DNA of 64,000 nucleotides from an uncultured Bacteroidia bacterium. GTDB taxonomy: Bacteria > Bacteroidota > Bacteroidia > Bacteroidales > UBA932. Location of the stretch: positions 1 to 64,000 of the forward strand of contig CACWOZ010000004.1 of NCBI GenBank assembly GCA_902762655.1, read 5' to 3'. Below, piece by piece: positions 25,019 to 33,734 of this stretch. How positions within the stretch are numbered: position 1 is the first letter of the stretch; each line of letters opens with the position of its first letter. Position numbers and translations under genes: made by a program. The notes beneath the pieces are model-generated. The model did no database searches. It had not been told where the DNA came from and saw nothing but the letters and a program-made list of their open reading frames with translations.

Positions 25019-26287
25019 CTAACCGAAGTTGTCGTATAGTATGCTTTCAGGAGGTACTCCAAGGCTGTCAAGCAATCCGTTCACGGCGCCGACCATCATA
25101 GGAGGACCGCACATGAAGTACTTGATGTCTTCGGGAGTCTCGTGATTCTTGAGGTAGGTCTCGTACATCACGTTGTGCACAAAGCCGGGAGTGTATGCGA
25201 CTCCTGCAGCATCTGCAGCGGGATCCGGACGGTCGAGTGCGAGATGGAACTTGAAGTTCGGGAACTCTTTCTCGATCTCGGCGAAGTCTTCGAGATAGAA
25301 GGCCTCCACAAGGCTGCGTGCTCCGTAGAAGAAGTGCACGGTGCGGTCGGTCTTCAAAGTCTTGAACAGGTGCATGATGTGGCTGCGCAGAGGGGCCATG
25401 CCGGCGCCGCCGCCTACGAATATGTATTCCATATCCTTGGGATCGTTCTCCGGAAGGAGGAACTCGCCGAAAGGACCGCTGATGGTGACTTTGTCACCTG
25501 GCTTGCGGGTGAATACATAGGAAGAGGATACTCCGGGAGGAACCGGCAGCATCTTGAAGACACCCTTTGGCTGGCTGCGGTCGAACGGTGGCGTCGCGAT
25601 ACGCACGTTGAGTTTGATGATGTTCTTCTCCGCAGGATAGGAAGCCATGGAGTATGCGCGTACGGTGGGAACGGTATTCTTGGCCTTGATTCCGAAGAAT
25701 CCGTATTTCTCCCAGTCGCCGCGGTAGATAGGATCCACGTCGATGTCTGCGAAGTCGATGTCGTACTCGGGGATGTCGATCTGGATGTATTCTCCAGACT
25801 TGAATTCGAGATGCTCTCCTTCGGGGAGGCGGACGGTGAACTCCTTGATGAAGGTTGCCACGTTCTTGTTGGAGATGACCTCGCATTCGAGTTTCTTGAC
25901 ACTAAGGGTTGAGTCGGGCACGGCAATCTTAAGATTGTCTTTTACTTTCACCTGGCAGCCCAGACGCATTCCGTCCTTGATCTGCTTACGGTTGAAGAAA
26001 CCTTTTTCGGTAGGGAGAATATCTCCTCCGCCCTCGAGAACCTGCACCTTGCACTGGCCGCAGTTGGCCTTGCCGCCGCAGGCGGAGGGAAGGAAGATCT
26101 TATGGTCGGCAAGGGTGTGCATCACATCGCCTCCCTGGGCAACCTCCAGCACTTTCTTGCCGTTGTTGATGTCGATAGTAACTGTCCCCGAAGGGGTTAG
26201 TCTTGCCTTGATTACGAGCAGCAGCGCTACAAGCAGCAGCGTTACGATCACGATAACTAGGACAGCAGAAATAATGGTTGATGTCAT
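25019..26287 (-). CDS. nqrF: Na+-translocating NADH:quinone reductase subunit F
   Basis: A 422-residue NADH-oxidising entry subunit of the sodium pump. An N-terminal TM (about 5-27) is followed by a ferredoxin domain binding [2Fe-2S] through Cys70, Cys76, Cys79 and Cys111. A ferredoxin-reductase module then carries the FAD motif RAYSMASYP and the NADH-binding GGGAGMAPLRSH. Electrons pass from NADH to FAD to the cluster and on to the membrane subunits. It is the last gene of the operon, followed by a terminator. Confidence 0.97.
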   Translation of the reverse strand: MTSTIISAVLVIVIVTLLLVALLLVIKARLTPSGTVTIDINNGKKVLEVAQGGDVMHTLADHKIFLPSACGGKANCGQCKVQVLEGGGDILPTEKGFFNRKQIKDGMRLGCQVKVKDNLKIAVPDSTLSVKKLECEVISNKNVATFIKEFTVRLPEGEHLEFKSGEYIQIDIPEYDIDFADIDVDPIYRGDWEKYGFFGIKAKNTVPTVRAYSMASYPAEKNIIKLNVRIATPPFDRSQPKGVFKMLPVPPGVSSSYVFTRKPGDKVTISGPFGEFLLPENDPKDMEYIFVGGGAGMAPLRSHIMHLFKTLKTDRTVHFFYGARSLVEAFYLEDFAEIEKEFPNFKFHLALDRPDPAADAAGVAYTPGFVHNVMYETYLKNHETPEDIKYFMCGPPMMVGAVNGLLDSLGVPPESILYDNFG

Positions 26288-26302
26288 GTTCCAGTCTCCT
26301 TA

Positions 26303-26899
26303 TTAAAGTGAAATGCCCATGAAGGCCATGAAGGCGATGCCCATCAGGCCGACAGTTATGAAAGTAATACCAAGGCCCTTGAGTGCCGGGGGAACGTTGC
26401 TGTAACTGAGTTTTTCGCGGATAGCAGCAAGTGCCACGATTGCCAGGAACCAGCCGAGGCCGGAACCAAGGGCGTAGACTGCGGATTCGCCAACATTTGC
26501 GAACTCCTTCTGCTGCATGAAGAGAGCACCACCGAGGATGGCGCAGTTTACAGCGATAAGGGGAAGGAAAATGCCGAGAGCGGAGTACAGCGATGGGGCG
26601 AACTTCTCGACCACCATTTCCACTATCTGGACGATAGCGGCAATGACGGCGATGAAGATAATGACGCTGAGGAAACTCAGGTCCACTCCCTGGATGAGGG
26701 CATCCGGACCGAGAACATATTTGTTGAGAAGATAGTTGACAGGCACTGTGACGAGGAGCACGAACATAACGGCGACACCGAGTCCGGAAGCAGTCTTCAC
26801 ATTCTTCGATACTGCCAGGTATGAGCACATACCAAGGAAGTATGCGAAGATCATGTTGTCAACGAATATCGATTTGACGAATAAACTTATGTATTCCAT
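26303..26899 (-). CDS. nqrE: Na+-translocating NADH:quinone reductase subunit E
   Basis: A 198-residue integral membrane subunit with six hydrophobic helices, homologous to NqrD. The [19 protein letters not shown] segment contains the conserved cysteine that, with its NqrD counterpart, holds an intramembrane iron site in the Vibrio enzyme. Position in the operon (D-E-F order) is canonical. Confidence 0.96.
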   Translation of the reverse strand: MEYISLFVKSIFVDNMIFAYFLGMCSYLAVSKNVKTASGLGVAVMFVLLVTVPVNYLLNKYVLGPDALIQGVDLSFLSVIIFIAVIAAIVQIVEMVVEKFAPSLYSALGIFLPLIAVNCAILGGALFMQQKEFANVGESAVYALGSGLGWFLAIVALAAIREKLSYSNVPPALKGLGITFITVGLMGIAFMAFMGISL

Positions 26900-26916
26900 A
26901 TTCAGTTGCGCTTATG

Positions 26917-27522
26917 TTATTTCTCCTGAAGATCTTTCTGGATGCTGCGCTGAACCCACACAATGCATCCGAGGAGGATGAGTGCGAAAGGAGGCAGAAT
27001 AACCAGATTGTTGGTCACATAGCCCGCAGGCATGACCTGGAGCCCGAAGAGAGTGCCGCTTCCAAGAAGCTCACGGAAGAAGGCCACGATAAGAAGGATC
27101 ATGCCGTAACCGGCGCCGTTCGCCAGACCGTCGAGCAATGAAGGGATGGGCTTGTTGCCAAGAGCGAAAGCCTCGATACGGCCCATCACGATGCAGTTGG
27201 TGATGATCAGGCTGATGTAGACGGAAAGTTGCTTGTCGATGGGATAGGTGGCCTCAAAACTCTTAAGAATCTGGTCCACGAGAATCACCATCATTGCAAC
27301 CACCACGAGTTGGACGATGATACGTACGCGCCCAGGGATGGTATTGCGCATAGTGGAAAGGATCAAGCTGGAGATGCCGCACACGATCATCACGGAGATG
27401 GCCATGACGAGGGCGCCCTTAAGGGTAACGGTGACTGCCAGCGAGGAGCATATACCTAGCACCAGGACGGTGATCGGATTGCTCTTGAAGATAGGATCGA
27501 GAATGGTTTCTTTCAGTTTCAT
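26917..27522 (-). CDS. nqrD: Na+-translocating NADH:quinone reductase subunit D
   Basis: A 201-residue membrane subunit with about six helices, paralogous to NqrE. The LVLGICSSLAVTVTLKGAL motif near residue 25 and ITNCIVMGRIEAFALGN near 110 are characteristic and carry the conserved cysteines of the D/E pair. It begins 3 bp after nqrC. Confidence 0.96.
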   Translation of the reverse strand: MKLKETILDPIFKSNPITVLVLGICSSLAVTVTLKGALVMAISVMIVCGISSLILSTMRNTIPGRVRIIVQLVVVAMMVILVDQILKSFEATYPIDKQLSVYISLIITNCIVMGRIEAFALGNKPIPSLLDGLANGAGYGMILLIVAFFRELLGSGTLFGLQVMPAGYVTNNLVILPPFALILLGCIVWVQRSIQKDLQEK

Positions 27523-27525
27523 ATC

Positions 27526-28284
27526 TTATTCCTCCACTGTTTTAACTGTTCCGAAATAACCGGCATAGGCTCCGAGCCAGGCATTGATCGCAGCATCCAG
27601 GCCATTGGAAGTCATGGTAGCGCCCGTGATGGCGTCGATCTGGTTGTCTGCCACGGATTTCCCATCTTCCTTAGGAGCGCCTCCCTTGATGATGGAGAAT
27701 ACGGGGCTCTGCCCAAAGTAAGCCTGCTCGCCGACGAACTCTGCCTGGAATGCAGGATCGTCTTTGATCTTGGCGCCGAGGCCTGCGGTCTCGGACTCAT
27801 GGTCGAAGTATGCACCGTGGATGGTCTTGCCGTCGGCTTCGAAGGCGATGTATCCCCAGACGGGGCCCCAGAGGCCTGCACCGTAAACGGGTACCACGGT
27901 AATGCCGTTCTTGAATATGAAAACCGGGATGGCGTAGCCTTCACCTGCCTTCACTTTGTAGTTTTGTGCCTTGAGTTGTTTAGGCGAGAAAACCTCTTTG
28001 GCTGCGAGATCTAAAGTGGCAACCTGTGCACCTTCAGCATTTACGGTAAATGCCGATTCAATTTCGTTGCCGTAGGTCTCAAGTACCTTTGCATTGCCCA
28101 TGGCCTGGAATTCGGCCTTGGTGCCGAATCCGCCGGCAGTAAGCATCTGGCTGATAGTCTCTGCCTTTTCGTTGGCGTCCTGCTTGCTCTTGAGAGACTG
28201 GCTGACAAAAGCGAGAACCGCTGCGACCACCACGACGATGACGGTCGTATAGATGACTGTATAAAGATTGCTGTTAGTATTCAT
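27526..28284 (-). CDS. nqrC: Na+-translocating NADH:quinone reductase subunit C
   Basis: A 252-residue subunit with one N-terminal TM (about 9-28) and a periplasmic flavin domain. The covalent FMN attachment motif is TGAT at 220-223 within DAITGATMTSNG, so Thr223 should carry FMN by a phosphoester bond. Attachment needs an ApbE flavin transferase, which is not in this window. Confidence 0.96.
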   Translation of the reverse strand: MNTNSNLYTVIYTTVIVVVVAAVLAFVSQSLKSKQDANEKAETISQMLTAGGFGTKAEFQAMGNAKVLETYGNEIESAFTVNAEGAQVATLDLAAKEVFSPKQLKAQNYKVKAGEGYAIPVFIFKNGITVVPVYGAGLWGPVWGYIAFEADGKTIHGAYFDHESETAGLGAKIKDDPAFQAEFVGEQAYFGQSPVFSIIKGGAPKEDGKSVADNQIDAITGATMTSNGLDAAINAWLGAYAGYFGTVKTVEE

Positions 28285-28296
28285 ACCTCATATATA

Positions 28297-29385
28297 TTAA
28301 GCGGTTTTTGCAGCAGCCTTTGCGCGGCGCTTCATTGTAGAAGATACAACGCAATGGTCGATAAGAGGAGCGAAAGTGTTGCCCAGCAGGATTGCCAGCA
28401 TCATTCCCTCGGCATAGCCGGGGTTGAAGAGGCGCACTGTGACGCAGAGCGCGCCAACCAGGAATCCATAGATCCACTTTCCGCACTCAGTCTGAGCCGA
28501 GGTGACAGGGTCGGTGGCCATGAAGACGGTACCGAAGGCAAAGCCGCCCAGGATCAGATGCTCCCATGCGGGGATGCCGACACCTCCGAGATTTGCAAGA
28601 CCTCCCACGAAGAGGGCGCCTGCGATGGAGGAGAGCATAATCTTCCAACTGGCCACGCCTGTCCAGATAAGGATTGCCGCGCCAAGAAGGATTGCGATCA
28701 CGGATGTTTCTCCAACAGAACCGGGAATGGTGCCGATGATGTAGTCCCAGATGCCTGTTCCGTATTGAGCTGAAGCACCTTCAAGGGCGAGGGGAGTGGC
28801 GCCTGTGAATCCGTCCACTACGTTCTCGCCTGCTTTGAGGCTGATCCAGCACTGTGAACCGGACATCGAGGAAGGATAGGCGAAGAAAAGGAAAGCACGG
28901 GTGACAAGTGCCGGGTTCCATATGTTCATACCGGTGCCTCCGAATACTTCCTTCACGAAGATTACGCTGAAGGCGACTGCGATTGCGAGCATCCAGAGAG
29001 GAACCGTTACGGGAACGATCAGGGGGATAAGCATACCGGACATGAGGTAACCCTCGTTCACTTCTTCGTTGCGTATGCCGGCGGAGAAGAACTCGATGAA
29101 GAGTCCGACACCATATGCTACTACATAGAGAGGCAGGACCTTGAGGAATCCGTACCAGAAGTTGGCCAGAATCTGGAGACGGCCGTCTCCAATGGCCAGT
29201 GCATGCTGATAACCGACGTTCCACATGCCGAAGATGGCGGCGGGAACGACAGATATAACAGCGATAATCATGATGCGCTTAAGATCTATCGCATCGCGCA
29301 CGTGTGCACCTCTGCGGGTGACCGTGCCGGGAACCTTCAGGAAGGTAGAGAAGGCGTCCACTGTTGCAAGCCAGAATTTCTTCAT
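28297..29385 (-). CDS. nqrB: Na+-translocating NADH:quinone reductase subunit B
   Basis: A 362-residue polytopic subunit with about ten membrane segments; it carries riboflavin and a covalent FMN and forms the sodium channel. The FMN motif is TGAT at 194-197 (DGFTGATPLALEG), with Thr197 as the attachment residue. The N-terminus (FLKVPGTVTRRGAHVRDAIDLKR) is conserved. It starts 4 bp after nqrA. Confidence 0.96.
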   Translation of the reverse strand: MKKFWLATVDAFSTFLKVPGTVTRRGAHVRDAIDLKRIMIIAVISVVPAAIFGMWNVGYQHALAIGDGRLQILANFWYGFLKVLPLYVVAYGVGLFIEFFSAGIRNEEVNEGYLMSGMLIPLIVPVTVPLWMLAIAVAFSVIFVKEVFGGTGMNIWNPALVTRAFLFFAYPSSMSGSQCWISLKAGENVVDGFTGATPLALEGASAQYGTGIWDYIIGTIPGSVGETSVIAILLGAAILIWTGVASWKIMLSSIAGALFVGGLANLGGVGIPAWEHLILGGFAFGTVFMATDPVTSAQTECGKWIYGFLVGALCVTVRLFNPGYAEGMMLAILLGNTFAPLIDHCVVSSTMKRRAKAAAKTA

Positions 29386-29389
29386 AATC

Positions 29390-30727
29390 TTAAGCCATTT
29401 CTTTAAGCATCAGGTCTATACCCTGGGCAATCATGTCCTGGATATTGTTCTTTGAAGGGTCTACATACTCACAGAGTGCGAGGTCCTCGGGAAGCACCTG
29501 GTATATGCCGAACTGCTCCATCTTGTCGATGTCGCCGGCAAGGCAGGCCTTTATGAGATAGAGGGGGAAAATGTCCATGGGTAGCACTTTCGCATAGTAA
29601 CTGTCGTTCATCACGAAAGCGCGGGGGCCGCCGTGGAGATTGGTATCCATGTCGTACTTGCGCCAGGGGGTAAGCCAGGAGAAGTAGGAATGGTCGGTGC
29701 TGAACTGACTCCAGCGTACGGGCTTCGCCCATCCGAGGAGTTCCGGCTCTGTGCCTTCGAGGATGATGGTGACTGTGTCGTCATAGAAGCCGAGGTATCC
29801 ATCCGCCCCTACGGCCTTTCCGCTTAGAAGGTCGCCGCTGATGATGCGGATGCCTTCATCGGAGCCTCCGTAGAATCCGGCAAGTGTCTTCATCGGAGCG
29901 CCAGGGAGGGTTTCGACATAAGCTGTCTCGATTGCTGCGGGACCTGCGACAGCGACTTTGCGGCGGACGTCGTAGATGCCCTTGGTAAGATACTTGCCGA
30001 TAGCAGCAAGTCCCAGAAGAGAGACAGTCCAGACGACGTCACCTTTCTGGATGGGTTTAACTGCAGCGATCTGAATGCCGACGTTTCCTGCAGGGTGTTT
30101 GCCCTTGAATACGGAAATCTCCGCATTCTCAAGTTTGGCGAAAGTAGATCCGGAGTCGGCTACTCCAACGTGTACAGGCGCAATCCTGGCAAGCGCATTG
30201 ATGCCTGCCTGGATGTCGTTCACACGACCTCCGAGGGTAAACTCGGTGTCGGCTGCGAGAGGCGCCGTGGAGAAGGCTGATACAAAAATGGCCCCGGGGA
30301 CCGCTGCCGGATCGGCGGTGATGCCGTAAGGCCTTTGAATGATAAATGGCCACAGGCCGGCTTTGAGTAGGGTTTCCTTGACCTCTTCTGCGCTGCCGCA
30401 GGCGGGCTCCGACTTCAGGTATTCCTGCACGTCATCCGCCTGTACGGTAACGGCAAGCAGTTTACGCTTGTCGCCTCGCACAATCTCCTTGACAGTACCG
30501 CTGACCGGAGAAGCAAGAAGGATCGCCGGATTCTTCTTGTCAGCCATTACAGGTGAACCAGCAAGCACCTTGTCGCCTTCTTTTACAAGGAGACGGGGCG
30601 TAAAGCCCTTGAGTGCTGTGGGTTCTACGGCAACGATGTCGGGAGAAACGGTCTTGGAAAGACAGAGCTCGGCAGCCCCGTTCACGGGAATGTCAAGCCC
30701 CTTTTTCAAAACGATGTTCTTGGACAT
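29390..30727 (-). CDS. nqrA: Na+-translocating NADH:quinone reductase subunit A
   Basis: A 445-residue peripheral subunit, first gene of the operon. The N-terminal KGLDIPVNGA and FTPRLLVKEGDKVLAGSPV segments form the biotinyl-lipoyl-like domain typical of NqrA, and RPYG..ADP marks the conserved core; it contributes to ubiquinone/menaquinone reduction. A TATTTTTG box lies 38 nt upstream of the ATG. The complete A-F set means the cell couples NADH oxidation to Na+ export, the usual respiratory arrangement in Bacteroidales. Confidence 0.96.
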   Translation of the reverse strand: MSKNIVLKKGLDIPVNGAAELCLSKTVSPDIVAVEPTALKGFTPRLLVKEGDKVLAGSPVMADKKNPAILLASPVSGTVKEIVRGDKRKLLAVTVQADDVQEYLKSEPACGSAEEVKETLLKAGLWPFIIQRPYGITADPAAVPGAIFVSAFSTAPLAADTEFTLGGRVNDIQAGINALARIAPVHVGVADSGSTFAKLENAEISVFKGKHPAGNVGIQIAAVKPIQKGDVVWTVSLLGLAAIGKYLTKGIYDVRRKVAVAGPAAIETAYVETLPGAPMKTLAGFYGGSDEGIRIISGDLLSGKAVGADGYLGFYDDTVTIILEGTEPELLGWAKPVRWSQFSTDHSYFSWLTPWRKYDMDTNLHGGPRAFVMNDSYYAKVLPMDIFPLYLIKACLAGDIDKMEQFGIYQVLPEDLALCEYVDPSKNNIQDMIAQGIDLMLKEMA

Positions 30728-30764
30728 TGTGTATTGAGTAAAAATTTGTTTTGTATTGCTGTTA

Positions 30765-30772
30765 CAAAAATA
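30765..30772 (-). promoter_or_regulatory. Promoter -7 box TATTTTTG for the nqr operon
   Basis: A perfect TAnnTTTG on the minus strand ends 38 nt before the nqrA ATG. It implies a leader of about 32 nt. The gap between nqrA and pcrA (30728-31087) is the only gene-free stretch over 300 bp in the window; apart from this box it holds the palindrome array at 30856-30984. Confidence 0.55.
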
Positions 30773-30855
30773 TGCGCGAAGATAGCCATTTTTTGGGGAT
30801 TATCCTCGGTGTGATTCTGTTTTTTTAAGGGATTCTTCTTATATGGTTGCCACAT

Positions 30856-30984
30856 GTATGCAAAAAGCCCCGTTTTGCATACGAATAGCTGGAAATTGGC
30901 TTACTTGTATGCAAAAATGCCGGTTTTGCATACAACTATGCCGTTTCAGTGGCCAATGTATGCAAAAATGCCCATTCTGCATAC
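30856..30984. repeat. Array of three 27-bp palindromes with an exact 51-bp period
   Basis: Three units GTATGCAAAA-N7-TTTTGCATAC start at 30856, 30907 and 30958. The first two have perfect 10-bp arms; the third has one change (TTCTGCATAC). The 7-nt centres differ (agccccg, atgccgg, atgccca) and the two 24-bp intervals share no sequence. The units lie between the divergent nqrA and pcrA genes, about 130 and 105 bp from the respective start codons. On the plus strand the array is also open in two frames; one gives a repeated YAK.P(V/I)LHT with mostly synonymous changes. Confidence 0.9.
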
Positions 30985-31087
30985 GCAAAAGGATTATTTT
31001 CAAAAACAGAAAAAAAACAAGAGAACAGACCTGTTGTATATCGGCAGTTTTTTCTTAATTTCGTGCGAAGAATAGGGGAAAGGTTTA

Positions 31088-33676
31088 ATGGTAAGAAATG
31101 AGACAATGGAAATGGAGAACGAGTCATTAAAGAGAAACAATGATGCTGAAATTATATTGAAGGGCCTGAACGAGGAGCAGAAACTCGCTGTCCAGACGAT
31201 TAACGGTCCTCTTTTGATAGTGGCGGGCGCCGGGTCAGGCAAGACCAAGGTGCTGACGAGCCGTGTGGCTTATATCTTGGCAAATGGGGTGGATCCGACC
31301 AGAGTGCTGGCCCTTACCTTTACCAAGAAGGCGGCTGAGGAGATGAAGGAACGTATCGCGCTCCTGGTCGGAAGGCGCGCCCGTGCCCTTGTGATGGGCA
31401 CTTTCCACTCCGTGTTCATCCGTTTCCTGCGCGACTATGCGGCATCCATAGGTTATCCGGGCAATTTTACCATATACGACAGGTCAGATTCGGAAAGTGC
31501 GGTCAAGGCTTGTGTGAAGGAGTTGAATCTGGACGACAAGATATACAAGGCCCGCGAGGTCTTGAGCCGCATCTCCTTTGCCAAGAACGGACTGTTCACT
31601 CCGGATGCATACCATGCGAATGCCGAAATCCAGCAGCAGGATCTTCACGGCAAGAAACCTTTCCTCTGGAAAGTCTATCAGTTGTATCAGGAGAAATTGA
31701 AGCAGAACGGAGTGATGGATTTCGACGACATACTCCTGAATATGAACATTCTCCTGCGCGACAACGCGGAAGCCCGCAGGGAAATCGCCTCACGCTTCGA
31801 TTATATTCTTGTGGACGAGTATCAGGACACCAACTATTCGCAGTACCTGATCCTCAAGAAACTGGCCGCGCCTCACCACAACCTGTGCGTAGTGGGCGAC
31901 GACAGCCAGTCCATCTATGCCTTCCGCGGAGCGCAGATCCAGAATATCCTGAACTTCCAGAAGGACTACCCGGAAAGCAAGATCATACGCCTGGAGCGTA
32001 ATTACCGCTCTACCCGGAATATAGTGGATGCAGCCAACTCGGTCATTGCACACAATGAGGGCAGGATACCCAAGAAGTGCTTCTCCGAAGGGGAGGAAGG
32101 CGAGAAGATAGAACTCATAAAATCCTTCACCGAGCAGGAGGAGGCCGTGCAGATTGTCAGCGGCATTATCTCCCGGGTGATGAGCGAGAAGGCTCAGTAT
32201 CAGGACTTTGCAATACTCTACCGCACCAATTCCCAGTCCCGGGCATTGGAGGAGGCTCTAAGAAGGAAGAATATCCCTTATATGATTTATTCCGGGAACT
32301 CCTTCTTCGACAGGGCCGAGATCAAGGACATGATGTCCTGGTTCAAGCTCTGCGTGAACGTGAACGACGACGAGTCCTTCAAGCGGGCCGTCGGCAAGCC
32401 TTCCAGGGGAATAGGCGACACTTCCATTTCCGGATTGAACGAACTCCGCAGGGCGCGTGGCCTCTCGTCTCTTTTCGCTGCTGCAGCCTGCGAGGATTAT
32501 TTCGAATACCTCCGTCCCGCAGCGATGCAGAAGATTCGTCAGTTCTGCGCGCTCGTCAACAAACTGGCAGTTGCGGCCGCTTCCGGCGATGCCTTCGAAG
32601 TTGCCCGCCAGATTTACGACGAGTCCGGGCTCTACGCCTTCTACAAGGCCGATACCTCCATCGAAGGCATGGCGCGCACTTCCAATCTGGACGAACTCCT
32701 GAATTCAGTGCAGGCCTTCAAGGAAGAGAGGCTGGACGACATCCTGGCGGATATGGATGTGGATCAGACTGATCCGGGCGAGGGGGAGATGCCTGCGATC
32801 AATATAACCCTGGCGGACTTCCTGGAGACAACTTCGCTGCTGAGCAACGCCGATACGGCTGACGATGACGAGAACGGAAACAACAAGGTTGCGCTGATGA
32901 CCGTCCACTCCGCGAAGGGACTTGAATTCCCTTATGTATATATTGCCGGAGCGGAAGAGAATCTTTTCCCTTCCGGCGGGATGCTGGCTTCGCCTGCGGA
33001 TGTCGAAGAAGAGCGGCGCCTGTTCTATGTTGCACTCACGCGCGCAAAAAAGGCCGTGGCCGTTTCGTTCGCTTCTACCCGAATGCGCAACGGAAAGCAC
33101 GAGAGCAATTCTCCCAGCCGTTTCGTCAAGGAGATAGATCCTGCCTATGTAGCCAACCCTCTTCCCGCCGGCGGATTCGACGGAGACGACGATGACGATG
33201 ATTCCGACATGCCTTTCTGGTTCAGGAACCGCAGCGCAAAAACCACCGGATACACCCGTTCCGGTTCCGGATACGGTGCTTCGGGCGGATCCCGTTTCGG
33301 TTCATACGGCGAATACGGACGTTCCGGGGCGGTGCGGTCAATGCCATCCGCGTCAGCCAAAGGGCCAGACCGTGTCCCGCAAGGGGAGCCCGGTTCTGGC
33401 ATTGGCAGGCCGAAGGCTTACGCACAGACCGCGCCGGCATCTACAACGCGCGTAGTGCCACCAGTGGCCAAACCAGACGTAATCGACCCGAACTTCGTGC
33501 CCGTGCCGATGAAAGAACTCTACGTCGGCGAACGAGTAGAACACAACCGCTTCGGCCCCGGCCTGATCAAAGAAATCACCGGCGAATTCCCCGAACTCAA
33601 AGCCGTAATCGACTTCGACAACTACGGCACGAAGGTCCTTCTCCTCAAATACGCCAAACTCCGTCCGGAAAAATAA
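31088..33676 (+). CDS. pcrA: ATP-dependent DNA helicase PcrA/UvrD
   Basis: An 862-residue SF1A helicase. Walker A is GAGSGKT (47-53), Walker B DEYQDTN, with later motifs LERNYRST, MTVHSAKGLEFPYV and VALTRAKK. After a Gly/Ser/Tyr-rich low-complexity linker (about 695-800), the C-terminal PcrA-type Tudor module (VGERVEHNRFGPGLIKEI...AVIDFDNYGTK) is retained; in the family it contacts RNA polymerase. It functions in nucleotide-excision and mismatch repair and in clearing transcription-replication conflicts. An imperfect promoter box (TAATTTCG) lies 25 bp upstream. The exact start among Met1/Met7/Met9 is uncertain. Confidence 0.93.
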   Translation: MVRNETMEMENESLKRNNDAEIILKGLNEEQKLAVQTINGPLLIVAGAGSGKTKVLTSRVAYILANGVDPTRVLALTFTKKAAEEMKERIALLVGRRARALVMGTFHSVFIRFLRDYAASIGYPGNFTIYDRSDSESAVKACVKELNLDDKIYKAREVLSRISFAKNGLFTPDAYHANAEIQQQDLHGKKPFLWKVYQLYQEKLKQNGVMDFDDILLNMNILLRDNAEARREIASRFDYILVDEYQDTNYSQYLILKKLAAPHHNLCVVGDDSQSIYAFRGAQIQNILNFQKDYPESKIIRLERNYRSTRNIVDAANSVIAHNEGRIPKKCFSEGEEGEKIELIKSFTEQEEAVQIVSGIISRVMSEKAQYQDFAILYRTNSQSRALEEALRRKNIPYMIYSGNSFFDRAEIKDMMSWFKLCVNVNDDESFKRAVGKPSRGIGDTSISGLNELRRARGLSSLFAAAACEDYFEYLRPAAMQKIRQFCALVNKLAVAAASGDAFEVARQIYDESGLYAFYKADTSIEGMARTSNLDELLNSVQAFKEERLDDILADMDVDQTDPGEGEMPAINITLADFLETTSLLSNADTADDDENGNNKVALMTVHSAKGLEFPYVYIAGAEENLFPSGGMLASPADVEEERRLFYVALTRAKKAVAVSFASTRMRNGKHESNSPSRFVKEIDPAYVANPLPAGGFDGDDDDDDSDMPFWFRNRSAKTTGYTRSGSGYGASGGSRFGSYGEYGRSGAVRSMPSASAKGPDRVPQGEPGSGIGRPKAYAQTAPASTTRVVPPVAKPDVIDPNFVPVPMKELYVGERVEHNRFGPGLIKEITGEFPELKAVIDFDNYGTKVLLLKYAKLRPEK

Positions 33677-33734
33677 TAAATACCTGGTGCAAGGTTTTCG
33701 AATCTGTGGGTTTTAATAGTAAAAAGATATTATT

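Noticed and set aside
30856..30984. CRISPR array (27-bp repeats, 24-bp spacers)
   Set aside because: Only three units, each repeat has a different centre, spacing is rigid at 51 bp, spacers are short, and no cas genes are nearby.
30843..31075. Short Cys-rich or YAKMPVLHT-repeat protein
   Set aside because: Not called as a gene because the repeats are DNA palindromes and no ribosome site or promoter box is seen; kept as an alternative reading of the array.
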